Shown: positions 10,920 to 22,338, counted from the stretch's first letter. The stretch: 64,000 bases of DNA from Trissonchulus latispiculum (GCA_030248195.1 JASAND010017991.1:27459-91458); one strand, 5' to 3'. Translations and numbers: made by a program. Notes: generated from the letters alone by a model not told the origin.

Positions 10920-11052
10920 CATTCTTTACTTTCAACACTGATTGAAAAGCTGAAATGGACTCCAAATCTAGTTTCGCTGATTCTTTATGCTATGCTCTAA
11001 GGGAAGCAGGCATAGGAAAGATTGATAAGCCTGATATGGGAGTTCTACTGAT

Positions 11053-11122
11053 GGCCCTGTGGTGTAGCGGTAGCATGTCTGTTTCCGGGTCAGAAGGGCC
11101 GTGGTTCGATCTCGGCTGGGCC
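11053..11122 (+). tRNA. tRNA-Arg-like unit 2 (anticodon loop TTCCGGG), unit A
   Basis: GGCCC/GGGCC acceptor ends, an anticodon arm TCTGTTTCCGGGTCAGA (CCG, Arg) and a GGTTCGATC B-box are present. Mismatches in the T-stem argue for a tRNA-derived repeat. It shares its leader and the TTCTTTACTTTCAA trailer with unit 1, forming a tandem pair of about 205-bp period. Confidence 0.45.
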
Positions 11123-11571
11123 TATTCTTTACTTTCAATGGTGAGTGAAATGCTGATCCTCCCTCTTCCCTTCTCTCTCGCAGGTCCTGGTTTCGTGGGT
11201 ACAAGGATGCCTGACGCCTCCAGTCTTGGGTTGTCCTCGGTTTCCTCTTAGTCATGATATAAGCGCTACAATAATTCAGTGCTAGAGTCCACTTTCACAT
11301 TCAAGCATATAATACTCACGTAACCCAAAACTATCTGTATTCAGTAATCTGCCTGCTACCAGTTAAATACTTTCTCCATCTTTTAACGATGCTTGCCCAC
11401 AAGTATAGTAGAAAAGGACAAATGTTTATAACAATACAGTATACATACATGAAAGATGTGTCTTTTTCATCCATGAAGAAGGAAAGTTTACATGGTGTAG
11501 GATATTACCAAGAGTACATAATAGATAAGAGTAAAAAAGCTTACGCTAGCATGTACAAATCATGTAAGGTA

Positions 11572-12077
11572 TGCTCGGTTATTAACTCGGGACCCCTCGT
11601 AACTTCCGGGGGGGGATCCCCACTTTGCACTAAATACACACGCTTTCATATGTCTGCTCGCTGATTGTCCCATTAGCCTAAGGCTTATTTATGGTAGGTA
11701 ATTTATTAGTTATATTAATTAATTAATTATAACTTTAATTAGCTTAATGCGATTTAAAAACTAATTCGACAACGTTGTAGTATTTTTTCTGCTCTTTTCA
11801 ATGATATAAAAATTGTTGCAGATTACATTCTTTTGAATTTTTGTATTATGCAACAATTTTTATATCATTGAAAAGAGCAGAAAAATACTACAACGTTGTC
11901 GAGTTAGTTTTTAAATCGCATTAAGCTAATTAAAGTCATAATTAATTAATTAAAATAACTAATAAATTACCTGCCATAAGCCTTAGGCTAATGGGCCAAT
12001 CAGCGAGCAGAGCAATTTAGTGCAAAGTGGGGACCCCCCGGAAGTTACGGGGGGGTCCCGAGTTAATGAACCGAGCA
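11572..12077. mobile_element. Fold-back element of about 0.5 kb, nearly perfect palindrome
   Basis: Starting TGCTCGGTT..TTAACTCGGG and ending in the inverse, the two halves of about 240 nt are near-perfect reverse complements around a small loop at about 11835. Conserved inner blocks include CGACAACGTTGTAGTA and TTAATTAATTAATTA. It has no coding capacity. It occurs only in unit A, where it has truncated the left arm of the neighbouring MITE. Confidence 0.8.
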
Positions 12078-13388
12078 GAAATGCTCTACTCCGGTAGGCA
12101 CACACCTTACAAAACTGAGTGTTTACTGTAAAATACTCTACTCAGGTAGGCTCACACCTTACTAAATTGAAGGTTTACTGTAAAATGCTCTACTCCGAGG
12201 GTGCACACCTTACAAATATATAGTGATTTCTTGTCGTAGTAGTACTTTTTGTTTAAGTATGTATTGAACTCTTGGCAGTTGGCACAAATACTTTCTTATA
12301 TATATGAACAATTAATGATGTCATTAGGTATTATGTAATTACATATGCAATAGCGTCCAAATAAACTCAATTGCATACTGTTACAAATTAATTAATCACC
12401 GCAACATGACAAACAGGTGCAAGATGTAGGTGTCGGGACTAAATACACAAGATAAAGAAAAGAAAGTTGTACACCACCAGGCACCCGAAAAATTCGGGAT
12501 CATGGCAATAATCGAAGCCGCGTCTTCTGATTTAAAAAATTTAAACACAACTCCATTGAAAATGTAACTTCCGCCTTTGTTTCGTCAATTTTAGGAGACA
12601 TCCGGGGTCCACTTTTGGGACGATTTTTTCTACTTTCTCCGATCTCGCTGATTTTTACATGTTTTATTGTCCAAACGGTATATTTTAAAGAAATGAATTA
12701 AACTAATAAATAAATTAATTGAAGAAATTAATTAAATAATTTTATTTAATATTTAATTATGTATAAATTAAATAATACTTAATGACTACTTATACAAAAG
12801 TAGCTCCTACAGTTTAGTATACATACATATTAAAGACTACAAGAAATCACTATTTGTAAGGTGTGCGCCTCCCGGAGTAGATCGTTTTACAGTAAACCAT
12901 CAATTTAGTAAGGTGTGCGCCTACCGGAGTAGGGCGTCTTACAGTAAACCCTCAGTTTTGTGAGGGTTGCGCTTACCGAAGTAGAGCATTTCTGTCAACT
13001 GCGAAAAATTGTAAGGTGTGCGCCTAACGGAGTATGTTGTTGTTGTTGTTCTTTCCAGGCTCTCGTCAGCTGAAAAGCTATATGAGGGAACTTCGGCATC
13101 CAGTAGTCCAGCACACGTCTTCGGCAAGGTAGGTCCACACATCGGATTATCCGTTAGGAAAAGATGTGGGGGATTGGACCACACCGCTCGGTAGCATAAT
13201 TTAAGGACTCCAGATGCTTCAGTGTTGATCCGACACGGCTATACACCGTGCCCCTGGGAGGTTGGAACCCATTTGCGCCGTTGACCAGACGAATGCCAGG
13301 GGACACCTGTGGGGATCTCCATGTGATGGGGTCCATGTCCATCGGATTTCCCACTGAGGTGGTTCCAAAGCCCCCCTAACGGAGTACC
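12078..13388. mobile_element. hAT-like fold-back MITE, unit A copy, interrupted
   Basis: The left arm (from 12078) and right arm (12845-13034 and 13375-13388) are inverted copies of tandem 50-bp modules containing CTCTACTCCGGTAGGCGCAC. The right end GGAGTACC is followed by CACTTTTA (13389-13396). The loop carries about 500 bp absent from unit B, including a fragment of the tRNA-bearing repeat near 12440-12510. The right end is split by the retroposon at 13035-13374. The intact version is in unit B. Confidence 0.7.
13035..13374 (-). mobile_element. 5'-truncated retroposon with (CAA)n tail and 12-bp target duplication
   Basis: Read on the minus strand the insert ends in GAAAGAACAACAACAACAACA. 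It is flanked by direct copies of CCTAACGGAGTA (13023-13034 and 13375-13386). Unit B lacks it, which gives the empty site. A long target duplication and simple-repeat tail mean target-primed reverse transcription by a LINE-type enzyme. No tRNA boxes are evident, so it is probably the 3' end of a non-LTR element and not a tRNA SINE. The 66-codon frame inside is not convincing. Confidence 0.75.
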
Positions 13389-13396
13389 CACTTTTA

Positions 13397-14111
13397 TTCT
13401 ATTCAAATTATAAAATAATATTTGATTTCGGAAACCTATTCGAATTTGTAGCCGAAATGATAAACCTAATTTCTTTTTGCGACTAGCTACGGCGCTAGCT
13501 TGATGGGTTTAAAAGTAACTGCGAATGTGTTTTTTAGACAGACTGTGGTCGTGTAATGTTGGCGTGGAGTTGTTTTGGGTCTCTCTCTCTGTCGTGTGAC
13601 TCTGTTAATAGGAAACCGGGTTTTGAAAGGTATTGTGGGGGTTCTATGAAGATTGCTGTACAACTGGGGGTGCACATTTCTTAAGTTGAGGGTTTAAGCT
13701 CTATTGGTGTTTTATGATTGTTTGTCATATCTTAGTAGTCTCTGGTAGTTTTGTCAAGTTCTGAGATTCTGTAGAAGTTTGAAGTTTGATGTTAAAGGTT
13801 TATCTTGTTGTTCGCGAAATAAAGTCAGCAGGTGGTGTCAGTTTTCATAGTGAGTTAGGGTCTTTCTTTATCTAATCCAACTGTGCAAATCTAGGTCCCT
13901 GATCTATGGTTGAATACCTTGTTGCTAAACCTAGGCATCACACAACGAGCACCAACCTGCAATCGTTTACTGGGCATAGTATAACATTTTATTATCAGAC
14001 GCAAAGTAAATCGTACAATGGCTTATTTAGCGGGAACTTGGATATGAAATGCAGCGACTGTGTTCTATTTAGGGCCTCTTTACATGTTCCCGTTCCTTTC
14101 GATTGATTAAC
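13397..14111. other. Non-coding end of unit A
   Basis: Sequence shared with 22347-23094 in unit B, with small indels (for example a 14-bp segment present only in B near 22886). The short frames at 13906 and 13487 are not supported. Confidence 0.5.
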
Positions 14112-14948
14112 TTAAGGTGGTGATTCCTTTTGGAGACATCAACTTTGAACCATTATTACTCATTCATTCGTTGGAGTTAAGAAGCCATTTTTATATCAAA
14201 ATGCAGGTTAACATTTGCTCTTTCTAATGAATACAACGAAACTAACTTTAGTTATCGGAAATTGTTTTACTGTATTTTCGAAGTAATTTAATATTCTAGA
14301 TTTTTTGCAGACTAAAGTAAATTTTTTTTCGTGAGGCATCGGCCCTATCATTCGATTCCACTGTCAAATACCTGGGGACCCTTTTTTAATTATTATGAAA
14401 CCGCTCTTCGTTATAAAGAAATTAGCTAAAATGTAGGCGCAACCTGGATTTTGCCTACTTTTCCCTACTTTGGCAAGCGACCACTTTAGCTAGAAAGCAG
14501 CAATCGGGGCAACTAAAAAAGGGTCCCTGGGTATTTTTGTGTAAAACACGTCTAGTAAGTGGCACCACTCTAGCTTGCATAGTAAATGCTCCACAATCGC
14601 TGGAAAAAATTTGGTCATGTTTTTGCAAAACCCACATTTTTTATGATAGCAGCGTACGGGATAGCATTTAGAAGATTACAATGCCACGAATAATCGGCCT
14701 CGACGAGACCTTCAAATTGACACCCTTAGTTTAATTTTACTGCTTGCGTAGCTGAAGAAATGGAGGATTATTTGATTTCTGCAAAGATGACAAGTTTTCA
14801 ACCCCGAAATAAGAAAATCAGCTAATCTCACAATAGAGAAAAGCTAGAAAGATGCGTCAAAAAGCAAAAATGTAGAGCACAGCAAGATGTTTCGAATGAA
14901 TATAATCATAGCTGTGCAGCAACTGTCTAACTGTCAAAATTCGAAGGA
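14112..14948 (+). mobile_element. TTAA-TIR element at the duplication junction, 3' end lost
   Basis: It starts TTAA then GGTGGTGATTCCTTTTGG, the same terminus as the intact copy at 52447-53434, and follows it nearly to the end. The right terminus is missing and the element joins unit B directly. Unit B keeps an unoccupied TTAA at the homologous place (23095-23098), so the left end marks a true insertion. No ORF. Confidence 0.8.
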
Positions 14949-15138
14949 GAAAAAAGGACAAACGGGTACCGTCGTTGTTCTTGGATCATTGGCTTTTAAG
15001 TTTAAATGCGCAGAATCTTTTCCAGTGAAATAAAACAATATTGTCCTGTCAATTTATTTGAGTCATTTAAATTTATGTTTCAAAGTGTCTTGGCGTGGTG
15101 CAGAAATGTCGTCTTGTTTTGGCGAATAAACTGTTCGC

Positions 15139-15564
15139 CTAAAAAAATGCTAAAGGAGGACGAATTATAGTTGATAGCCTTTTAATTGCATATCTGATTA
15201 CACAACTTTTCCAGACGATGTTGGGTATTACTGCATTTGTAAAACCAAGAGTACATAATCTATAAGAGTGTGACAGCTGGCAGGCTCTCTGTTGTCTTTT
15301 CACTCTGGTTGGCTGACCCTCCACAAATGCGTATACCATCACTTCAAATATATTTGCCCCACCATCCTTGGGCAGTACAGATGGAAGCACACACAGTTTA
15401 GACGCACACAGGTATTGTGTTTTGGAGCTTACACTTAAAGTGAGCGAGTGAGCATACATAAACGTGTATTGAGTATACACATTTGGGGGACAGGACGCTA
15501 AATACGCTCTTATAGGCAGCTGAATCTTGGTGAAACTGAAAAGTTTCGTTACTTCAGCCACCAA
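15139..15564 (-). CDS. Duplicate of the conserved 140-codon frame, unit B
   Basis: The translation matches the unit A frame at 6325-6747 from its second residue on, with one residue extra at the start. The single-base deletion near 15560 lies outside the shared frame. Function unknown; possible 3' exon of the lectin/channel locus. Confidence 0.3.
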   Translation of the reverse strand: MVAEVTKLFSFTKIQLPIRAYLASCPPNVYTQYTFMYAHSLTLSVSSKTQYLCASKLCVLPSVLPKDGGANIFEVMVYAFVEGQPTRVKRQQRACQLSHSYRLCTLGFTNAVIPNIVWKSCVIRYAIKRLSTIIRPPLAFF

Positions 15565-15573
15565 AATTCTTAC

Positions 15574-15823
15574 GGTGCTATCAGATTATAGAAATGATTG
15601 ACAGCCGTGATTTTCTCCGCACTAGAGTTATACAACGGCAGATGTCCCCCTTCGTCTTTGCATGTCTGTTCAGCATCCTGCTGTGTTGCTGCCGGAAATA
15701 GAGTGTCAGAGAAATCCAAGTCATAGAAACAATCCAAGTCATAGGCAGAATAGCCGGCCGGGCAACCTATGACAAAACGGCTAAGCAAACAGTAAGAGAC
15801 CTGCTGTGCTGTAAACTCAGCAA
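15574..15823 (-). CDS. C-type lectin-like domain exon (N-terminal half), unit B
   Basis: Same exon as 6761-6994, with acceptor TTTTTTTGCAG and donor GTAAGAAT. It contains an extra YDLDF after YDLDCF, an in-frame tandem duplication of 15 bp close to the domain's second cysteine. One base more follows the acceptor than in unit A, so the reading phase into this exon differs between the copies. At least one of them cannot be spliced in frame to the same upstream exon. Confidence 0.6.
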
Positions 15824-15967
15824 CTGCAAAAAAATCCGTTCATATCGCATCGAATTTCAATCCGCGATTTAATGAAAACGTCTTTTAAATCCATTCAATT
15901 TAATATAATTTAATTTAAGTTACGTTCCAGTTAATCATTTAATTTTTTTTGAAAAGGCTGCATGTAT

Positions 15968-16099
15968 TTATTTTAGATCAGTACTTTGTCTCTTGACCCG
16001 CTTTCTTTCTCCCGTCGGCTTTCCCGTTGTACTAGCCTTGGCTGCTGTTACAGAATTCTTGCTATCTTGTGATGCCGTCAGTATATCATAGGCCTTAAT
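15968..16099 (-). CDS. Candidate third exon of the DEG/ENaC-type gene, unit B
   Basis: Phase-0 continuation after the CN..NPYRR exon, 43 codons plus TAA. It differs from unit A by I-to-T and S-to-A, and the basic GERKRVKRQ end is conserved. An ATAG acceptor is at the boundary. Confidence 0.45.
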   Translation of the reverse strand: MKAYDILTASQDSKNSVTAAKASTTGKPTGERKRVKRQSTDLK

Positions 16100-16563
16100 C
16101 TATAATTGTACTAAACGAATTAGTATCACGCAAAATTTACTACGGTAGTACGGCAAATTAATCGTCCACATAACACATTCATGGCAAGATCATTTCGTTT
16201 TCGCAGGTCTTGCCTCCAGCACTAAGTAGCAACTAAACTTGTGGTAATCCTCATTACAACAGCACCCTTTCAGAACTAATTATACGCAAACAGTACTTAA
16301 AACATCTACAGTATCCTCTGAGTGCGTAGTTCTGTGTACCAAGCTTGTTCATTTTCATATTTTAACCGAAGTTCACGTTCAATATTCAACCGAGCATAAA
16401 TAAAATGACTACACTTTACGAGTTACATGGTCACCCTTTTCGCAAACATTTTCATTATTTTATTATGATTTAAATGCAATTGTATTGTCTATTGTCGTAT
16501 AGGGTAACCAGAATGGATAACAATTTTCAAGTACATATTTTCGCTTACAGTTGATTCACTTAC

Positions 16564-16665
16564 CAAAACAGCAAAATCTTCCAGTTTCTCAAGGGCTTGC
16601 CTTCTGTAAGGGTTGTTGTTACAAACGGCAATATCTGGCCACTGCAGTGAGTCTTTGTAAACTTT
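16564..16665 (-). CDS. DEG/ENaC-type channel, CN..NPYRR exon, unit B
   Basis: 34 codons with the WPDIAVCNNNPYRR hallmark and donor GTAAGTGAATC. The acceptor region has gained bases (AAAGAAAG), so the exact 5' border may be shifted by a few bases relative to unit A. Confidence 0.7.
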
Positions 16666-17172
16666 CTTTCTTTAAACAATGTCCTACTTTTTAAACCCGT
16701 TTCTTAGCAATCATCATGGTAATTTTGCAACCTAATTTTGACGACCACTTTAGACATAATGAGCGTTGCCGTTAGACATAATGAGCGAGTAGGCATAGTT
16801 GCAGCATATACTTTCCTTCTTGATTCAGCCGTTTGTGCCCAGTCTTTGAAACTCAAGGCAGTGATTTTCGCCCAAATATTAACCTGGACCTAATAAAAGC
16901 TATGAGCCTAAGAACAGTTTCGAATTCTAAGGTGTCATTCTAAGCTTAAATTTGTAATACTGATTTGTAGGCACAAGGACAATTTGGAGTTTTGTTAGCC
17001 TGCAAGCCTCAAAAGATTATGCAGAAGTTTAAGCAGGCATAGGTAAAATGCTGCAATAGTATGCAGCAATAAGTTTGTAGTGGTTGCTCAGTATCCAAAT
17101 ACTCTGAACGAACTTCAGTGAAAGACTATGTAGAGATATGGCACATGGAGCAAGATATGAAAATGTGCAAAC

Positions 17173-17358
17173 CTTGACTGTAATAAACGTTGGCGACGTT
17201 AAATAGTTGTCAACTACGGCTGCAATGTTAACACAACAGTATACTGCAGCCGCAATAGTGATAGTCATCCAAAACCAACGACCATAGGCACTAGTTGACG
17301 CCGCATAGGCTTTACAACCCCCAACTGTCGAAATCTTCATGACACTCGCAGATACCAA
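17173..17358 (-). CDS. DEG/ENaC-type channel, N-terminal TM1 exon, unit B
   Basis: Encodes the same N-terminal segment and TM1 (WMTITIAAAVYCCVNIAAVV) as unit A, ending ...PTFITVK at a GT donor. The differences are a T-to-S and an A-to-V change. The first in-frame ATG is at 17340. No further channel exon was recognised upstream. Confidence 0.7.
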
Positions 17359-19330
17359 AAGTTCGTCAGCGTTGCCAACTATTCCATTTTATTCCTTTGT
17401 TCGTTGCCATGGCTAAACAGACACTGCCCTAGTCCTTTATTAGAAGAAACTACTTGGACTCAAACTTGCGCGGAGATACCTTAAGCAGTTGCTGTGGTAG
17501 TGACTAGAAAAGAAACTAATTGTCTAAAATGACGACTGCTTCGCTAATCACAATTGTTCATAGGTGCTGATAAGAGTTGGTAACTCTACCATGTCGTTGC
17601 CTTGCTTAATAATTTAACAATAGGCATGGTCCGCTGAGGACTTGTGATGTACTTTAGAGAAAAAGAATCGCATGACGAAGTGTCGCAGTTTGAGCAAGCG
17701 TACTACAGAGAATTTACTCACACTTAGAAATGTTCCAGTCGAAACTACAGGAATCAGTTTTGTAGATGATAGATGAGTACAAAAGCTTTTTGTAGAAAAT
17801 ACAGGTTAAGTCTTGTAATTTCTACCGGACATCGTAAGTAGTTTTTACCGAATAGTATACTTTGGTAGAATGGATTACAAGTTAGACTAGTATTCAATGC
17901 AAATGAAATCTGTTGTTCTAACTGGTTTACAAGTCTACACTACAGGTTATTACTCGATACGCTGATAACGCAAACGGTGTATATAAACAGTGACCATAAT
18001 TTTTGAAGATTGAAATTTTTTGGCCTTTTCAAATGAAAACACCCCGTGGCTGATTTTTTGTAACGACCGTTCCCTGCTTTTTGCTTTCCCAGCCTTTTCC
18101 AGCCTTTTGCTTACCCCTTTGCAAGAGTATTGGCAATATACCTCATACTGGCAGTCTTTATGCTTCATTCGGATCCTATGTTTAGTACATTGTGAGTCAT
18201 TTCTCTATTCAGAAGTCCTATCTTCAGCAGTTCAGCACAGCTTAGGCAAGGTTTTTGTGCTCAAATTATGTAAATTAGGTTTATACAATATTTAAGCAGC
18301 AGAACTGATAGCCTACACGCAGTCTTTGCCTGTCAGCAATCTAAGCGGTTGCGGAATTTTGAGCACCAGTGTTGCTTAGGAGCTACACATAGGTGCATTA
18401 GGGAATTAAGTAGTTAGCGTTTGACAGGCGAATCATGAAATTACAATAAATGTTTGGCTTTTCCAAAATTTGGAATGAAGTAGGAAGAACGTAGGTCGTA
18501 TTGCTGAACCAAATACTGTAATTGTGCTACTTTGTTATTTTGTATGCTAAGGGAAGGGAAGACTAGCGCCTGCTAAGAAATCAGAAACCTTTACTTAGGT
18601 ATTTCAAAAATAATTTCAGTTCAATATCAAAAGAAATAACTAGTGACAAGTCAATCATTTCGCGATCGTTTCGCGCAAAATAATCTAAAATTGGTTTTCT
18701 AATTTTAATTTGTCAATAGTTCAAAATAAGTTTGCAGTATACGCTTTGATTTCTTTACAATACAACATTATCTTGCGACATTAACTCCTATTGGACTAGT
18801 GAAACTAACGAAATATCAACAAACTGAATTGAGATTAGTTTTCTAAATAGATCAGAGACGAACTTTAACTTTCCTACCTATCCTTTTCTAAGCAAACCTT
18901 GCTGAAATGAAAACAAAAAGCTTCTGGTTCGATCAAAAAACTGGAATATCTCTAAGTCTAAATCTAATATAGTATATATTATTATATTTTATTTTAATTA
19001 ATTTATTTAGCAATAATAGTAATTTATTTAAATATCTAATTATACATTCAAAATAACTAACAGAAAATAGGGAACGTGAAGCATTGTAAAACAGAAAGTT
19101 TTTATATTTCGAAAGTTTACAGGAATTACTGAATTATTATTAATTTTAATTAATTAGATAATTACAAAATGATGCGGGATTTTGCGGAATAGGATTTATC
19201 AAATTTGCGGGACTACGAGATCCCGCGGGACGGAACAAGCAAATTTAGTTCGGGGCCGGAGGGGTGGGCGTCCCGCGTCCATCTGTGGCTGGCACAACGT
19301 GGAATTGTGTGCTGTGCTAGATATACTAGT
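17359..19330. other. No gene; unit B-specific filler from 18077
   Basis: The first 700 bases are shared with unit A (8525-9234) and have no exon. From 18077 the sequence is AT-rich and unique to unit B in this window. No supported coding region. Confidence 0.5.
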
Positions 19331-19337
19331 GATGTTT

Positions 19338-19605
19338 CAGCACCTGAAACTGAAACTGAAAATATTTTCAGTCAGTACGTATTTCAGTTTCAGCACCTAA
19401 AACTGAAACTGAAACTGAAATTTATTTGGATGAGATCTGAAACTGAATCTGAATTTGAAGTTCCCATGAGCAACCGTCTGAAACTGAAAATCAAATAAAA
19501 TGAGTCCTGAAACGGAAACTGAAAATCAGATAAAATTAGTCCTGAAACTGAAACTAAATTTGAATCTGAAATTCCGACGAGCAACCGCCTGAAACTGAAA
19601 TAAAA
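19338..19605. repeat. Degenerate CTGAAA repeat
   Basis: ACTGAAACTGAAACTGAA-type hexamer runs are interspersed with short spacers such as AATTTGAA and TTCCGACGAGCAACCG. The latter recurs, so the larger unit is about 100 bp. Frames on both strands are artefacts of the repeat. Confidence 0.8.
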
Positions 19606-19696
19606 AGGCTGCCTGAAATATCACTACTACATACGCCAAGAAATAGCCATATGCACAGCAGAAAATATATAATAAAGTGTGTTATATACGTCCTGA

Positions 19697-19895
19697 CGGC
19701 CCGACGGGGCCCACGGGGCCGCCGCGGCTTACGGGGCCGTCGGGGCCCACGGGGCCGTCGGGGCCGTGTAACGGGCCCGGGCCCCAAAGTCAACGGGGCC
19801 GGGCCGGGGCCGGGCCGTTTAAAAATTTTGCGGGGCCGGGCCGAAACGGGGCCGGCCCGGCCCGGGCCCCGGCCCCGTTACACGGCCCCGGCGCA
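19697..19895. repeat. GC-rich low-complexity block
   Basis: Runs of CGGGGCC and its inverse, in an otherwise AT-rich region. Apparent proteins on both strands (Gly-Pro or Arg-Gly repeats) come from composition only. Confidence 0.8.
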
Positions 19896-20514
19896 ACCCT
19901 ATATATAGTGCAATTATGCACTCTTGGTATTGATTTTATACTAGAAATAAAAACTAAAAATATGTATATTGTTGTTAGTATCTTTTATGCATACTTTATT
20001 ATGATTCACATATATTTTCAAGTTGATAAAGAGTCATGTCACGATGATTACTTATGCTGTTGGCAGTTAAGGTTAGGGGAATTTTTTTAATTCTTTGACC
20101 GTCTATCTAGCTAACAAGAAGTATTTTTATTCAGCATATGTTTAAGTCCCTAGCCCATCTGCTGGACTGGATTTCCGAAGTCCAGAACTAGAGTCCTTCG
20201 CTTCGTACTTTTAAATTCCGAAGTAAGCTGGTTGTAATCGTTTCCAAATACAATAGTTAAGTTAGACATATAAAAACGCAAACAGAAGCAAATAAGAATA
20301 TTAAGAATTCAAAATATTTAGGCTAAAATTTGGTAATCTTGGTAGCATTTATAATTTCTTTCGTCTCAGTCTGTTCTTGGCAAACAACAATTTTTGGGTA
20401 CCGAATAGTCCGTTTGATGGACCTAATCGGAAAAGGTTTTTGCACCACCTGTCAGTTTGAGCTTGTCTCGCGGGGTGTGTGTCTTTGGCAGGGCTGTATG
20501 CCTATTCAAAAACG

Positions 20515-20669
20515 TATCACTACAGTTTGGGAACGAATTCAAACTTAAGCTTGGTTCGATTGTGCCTGGGTGGCTCAATCGGTAGAGCGTCGGTCTAGTT
20601 AACCGAAGGTTGTGGGTTCGATCCCCACCTCAGGCCCGAATTTTTCGGGTCTGTGGTGCTGTAGTGACA
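20515..20669 (+). repeat. tRNA-containing inverted-repeat unit, copy 2
   Basis: Same unit as 10273-10427; the left inverted repeat has one mismatch (TATCACTACAG), while the right one is unchanged. Confidence 0.65.
20564..20636 (+). tRNA. tRNA-Thr(AGT)-like, unit B
   Basis: Identical 73-nt cloverleaf to the copy at 10322-10394, including anticodon loop CTAGTTA and the GGTTCGATCCC B-box. The unchanged sequence in a duplicated block with scattered differences nearby is compatible with constraint. Confidence 0.55.
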
Positions 20670-21082
20670 ACTTTCTTTCTTTCGTCTATTATCTTTCTCA
20701 TGAAATCTCGTTATGTCTGAAGAGTAAAGTGTGGCAAATGAGAGAAGCTCCTCTTACTATGATTATGTTACTAGCCTAAGGGGATATCAGGTAACCCTTT
20801 TGCCTAGGCCAGAGAATAATATGCTTTTATCAGATAAATTACAGCAGTCGTTAGATTAACCTCCTCTGCGAAATAGAGTTTGGTGGAATGTCCTAACAGC
20901 CCCCTCAGTAGCTGTTTTTGAAATCAACTTTTGATTAGCAGAAATATGTATGGTTAGTTTCAAGGTAGACGAATACTAATTTCTATCTAATTAGTGGTAA
21001 TGTGGTAATGGATTAATGATTGTGTGGTAATGGAAGCAGGCATGGGAAAGATTGATAAGCCTGATATGGGAGTTCAGCTTAT

Positions 21083-21155
21083 GACTCTGTGATATAGTGG
21101 GTTAACATGTCTGACTTCGAAACAGAAGCGCCATGGTTCGAGCCCCGGCTGGGCC
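21083..21155 (+). tRNA. tRNA-Arg-like unit 1, unit B
   Basis: Duplicate of 10847-10919. The first acceptor bases are GACTC instead of GACCC, which weakens the acceptor stem and supports repeat or pseudogene status. Confidence 0.4.
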
Positions 21156-21289
21156 CATTCTTTACTTTCAACACTGATTGAAAAGCCGAAATGGACTCCA
21201 AATCTAGTTTCGCTGATTCTTTATGCTATGCCCTAAGTGGAAGCAGGCATAGGAAAGATTGATAAGCCTGATATGGGAGTTCTACTGAT

Positions 21290-21359
21290 GGCCCTGTGGT
21301 GTAGCGGTAGCATGTCTGTTTCCGGATCAGAAGGGCCGTGGTTCGATCCCGGCTGGACC
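21290..21359 (+). tRNA. tRNA-Arg-like unit 2, unit B
   Basis: Duplicate of 11053-11122, with loop TTCCGGA and a CCCGGC T-stem side but a damaged acceptor end (GGACC). Probably a tRNA-derived repeat. Confidence 0.4.
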
Positions 21360-21853
21360 AATTCTTTACTTTCAATGGTGAGTGAAAAGCTGATCCTCCC
21401 TCTTCCCTTCTCTGTCGTAGGTCCTGGTTTCGTGGGTACAAGGATGCCTGACGCCTCCAGTCATAGGTTGTCCTCGGTTTCCTCTTGGTCATGATTTAAG
21501 CGCTACAATAATTCAGTGCTAGAGTCCACTTTCAGATTCAAGCATCTAATACTCACGCAAAATTATTTGTATTCAGTAATATGCCTACTACCAGTTAAAA
21601 TACTTTTTCCATCCTTTGACGATGTCTGCCAACAAGTAGTTGCAAAGGACTAATGTTTATAACAATACAGTATAAATATATGAAAGCTGTGTCTTTTTCA
21701 TCCATAAAGAAGAAAAGTTTACATGGTGTAGGATATTACTCATAGAACGGTTCAGTGTTAAGTGCGCAACAGCGGAGCATAGAATTATAATAGTGGTCAT
21801 ATTCTATTTTGAGGCGCAATAGCACTTTTATAGCACTAGCTATAGCACTTTTA

Positions 21854-22338
21854 GGTGATACTCCGTTAGGCGCACACCTTACAATTTTTTCCAGTTGTCA
21901 GAAATGCTCTACTCGGGTAGGCGCACACCTTACAAAACTGAGTGTTTACTGTAGAATACTCTACTCCGGTAGGCTCACTCATTACTAAATTGAAGGTTTA
22001 CTGTAAAATGCTCTACTCCGGGAGGTGCACACCTTACAAATATATAGTGATTTATTGTCGTAGTAGTACTTTCTGTTTAAGTATGTACTGAACTCTTGGC
22101 AGTTGGCACAAATACTTTCTTATATATATGAACAATTATGAAAAGAAATCACTATATATTTGTAAGGTGTGCGTGCGTCTCCCGGAGTAGAGCATTTTAC
22201 AGTAAACCTTCAATTTAGTACGGTGTGAGCCTACCGGAATAGAGTATTTTACAGTAAACACTCAGTTTTGTATGGTGTGCGCCTACCGGAGTAGAGCTTT
22301 TCTGTCAACTGCGAAAAATTGTAAGGTGTGAGCCTAAC
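21854..22338. mobile_element. Intact hAT-like fold-back MITE with 8-bp target duplication
   Basis: Flanked by direct CACTTTTA (21846-21853 and 22339-22346). The two arms of about 205 bp are inverted copies of each other, starting near GATACTCCGTTAGGCGCACACC. Each arm is built of three to four tandem 50-bp modules, CTCTACTCCGGTAGGCGCAC then CTTACAAAACTGAGTGTTTA and variants. The loop is about 90 bp. An 8-bp duplication is the hAT signature; the element has no ORF and would need a hAT transposase in trans. Confidence 0.8.

Larger units (their letters stand above)
6135..14115 (+). repeat. Tandem segmental duplication, unit A
   Basis: This 8-kb block is repeated head to tail as unit B at 14949-23098. 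Long stretches differ by only a few bases per 60-nt line. Differences: unit A has its own filler at 9235-9655 where B has 18077-19898; A carries a second fold-back element, a 500-bp insert in the MITE loop and a (CAA)n-tailed retroposon. The left boundary is at GAAAAAAGGACAAACGGG in both units. The right boundary is the TTAA at 14112-14115, which matches an unoccupied TTAA at 23095-23098 in unit B. Confidence 0.9.

Noticed and set aside
19554..19908. Pro/Gly- and Arg-rich frames on both strands
   Set aside because: They come from the CGGGGCC low-complexity block and are open on both strands.
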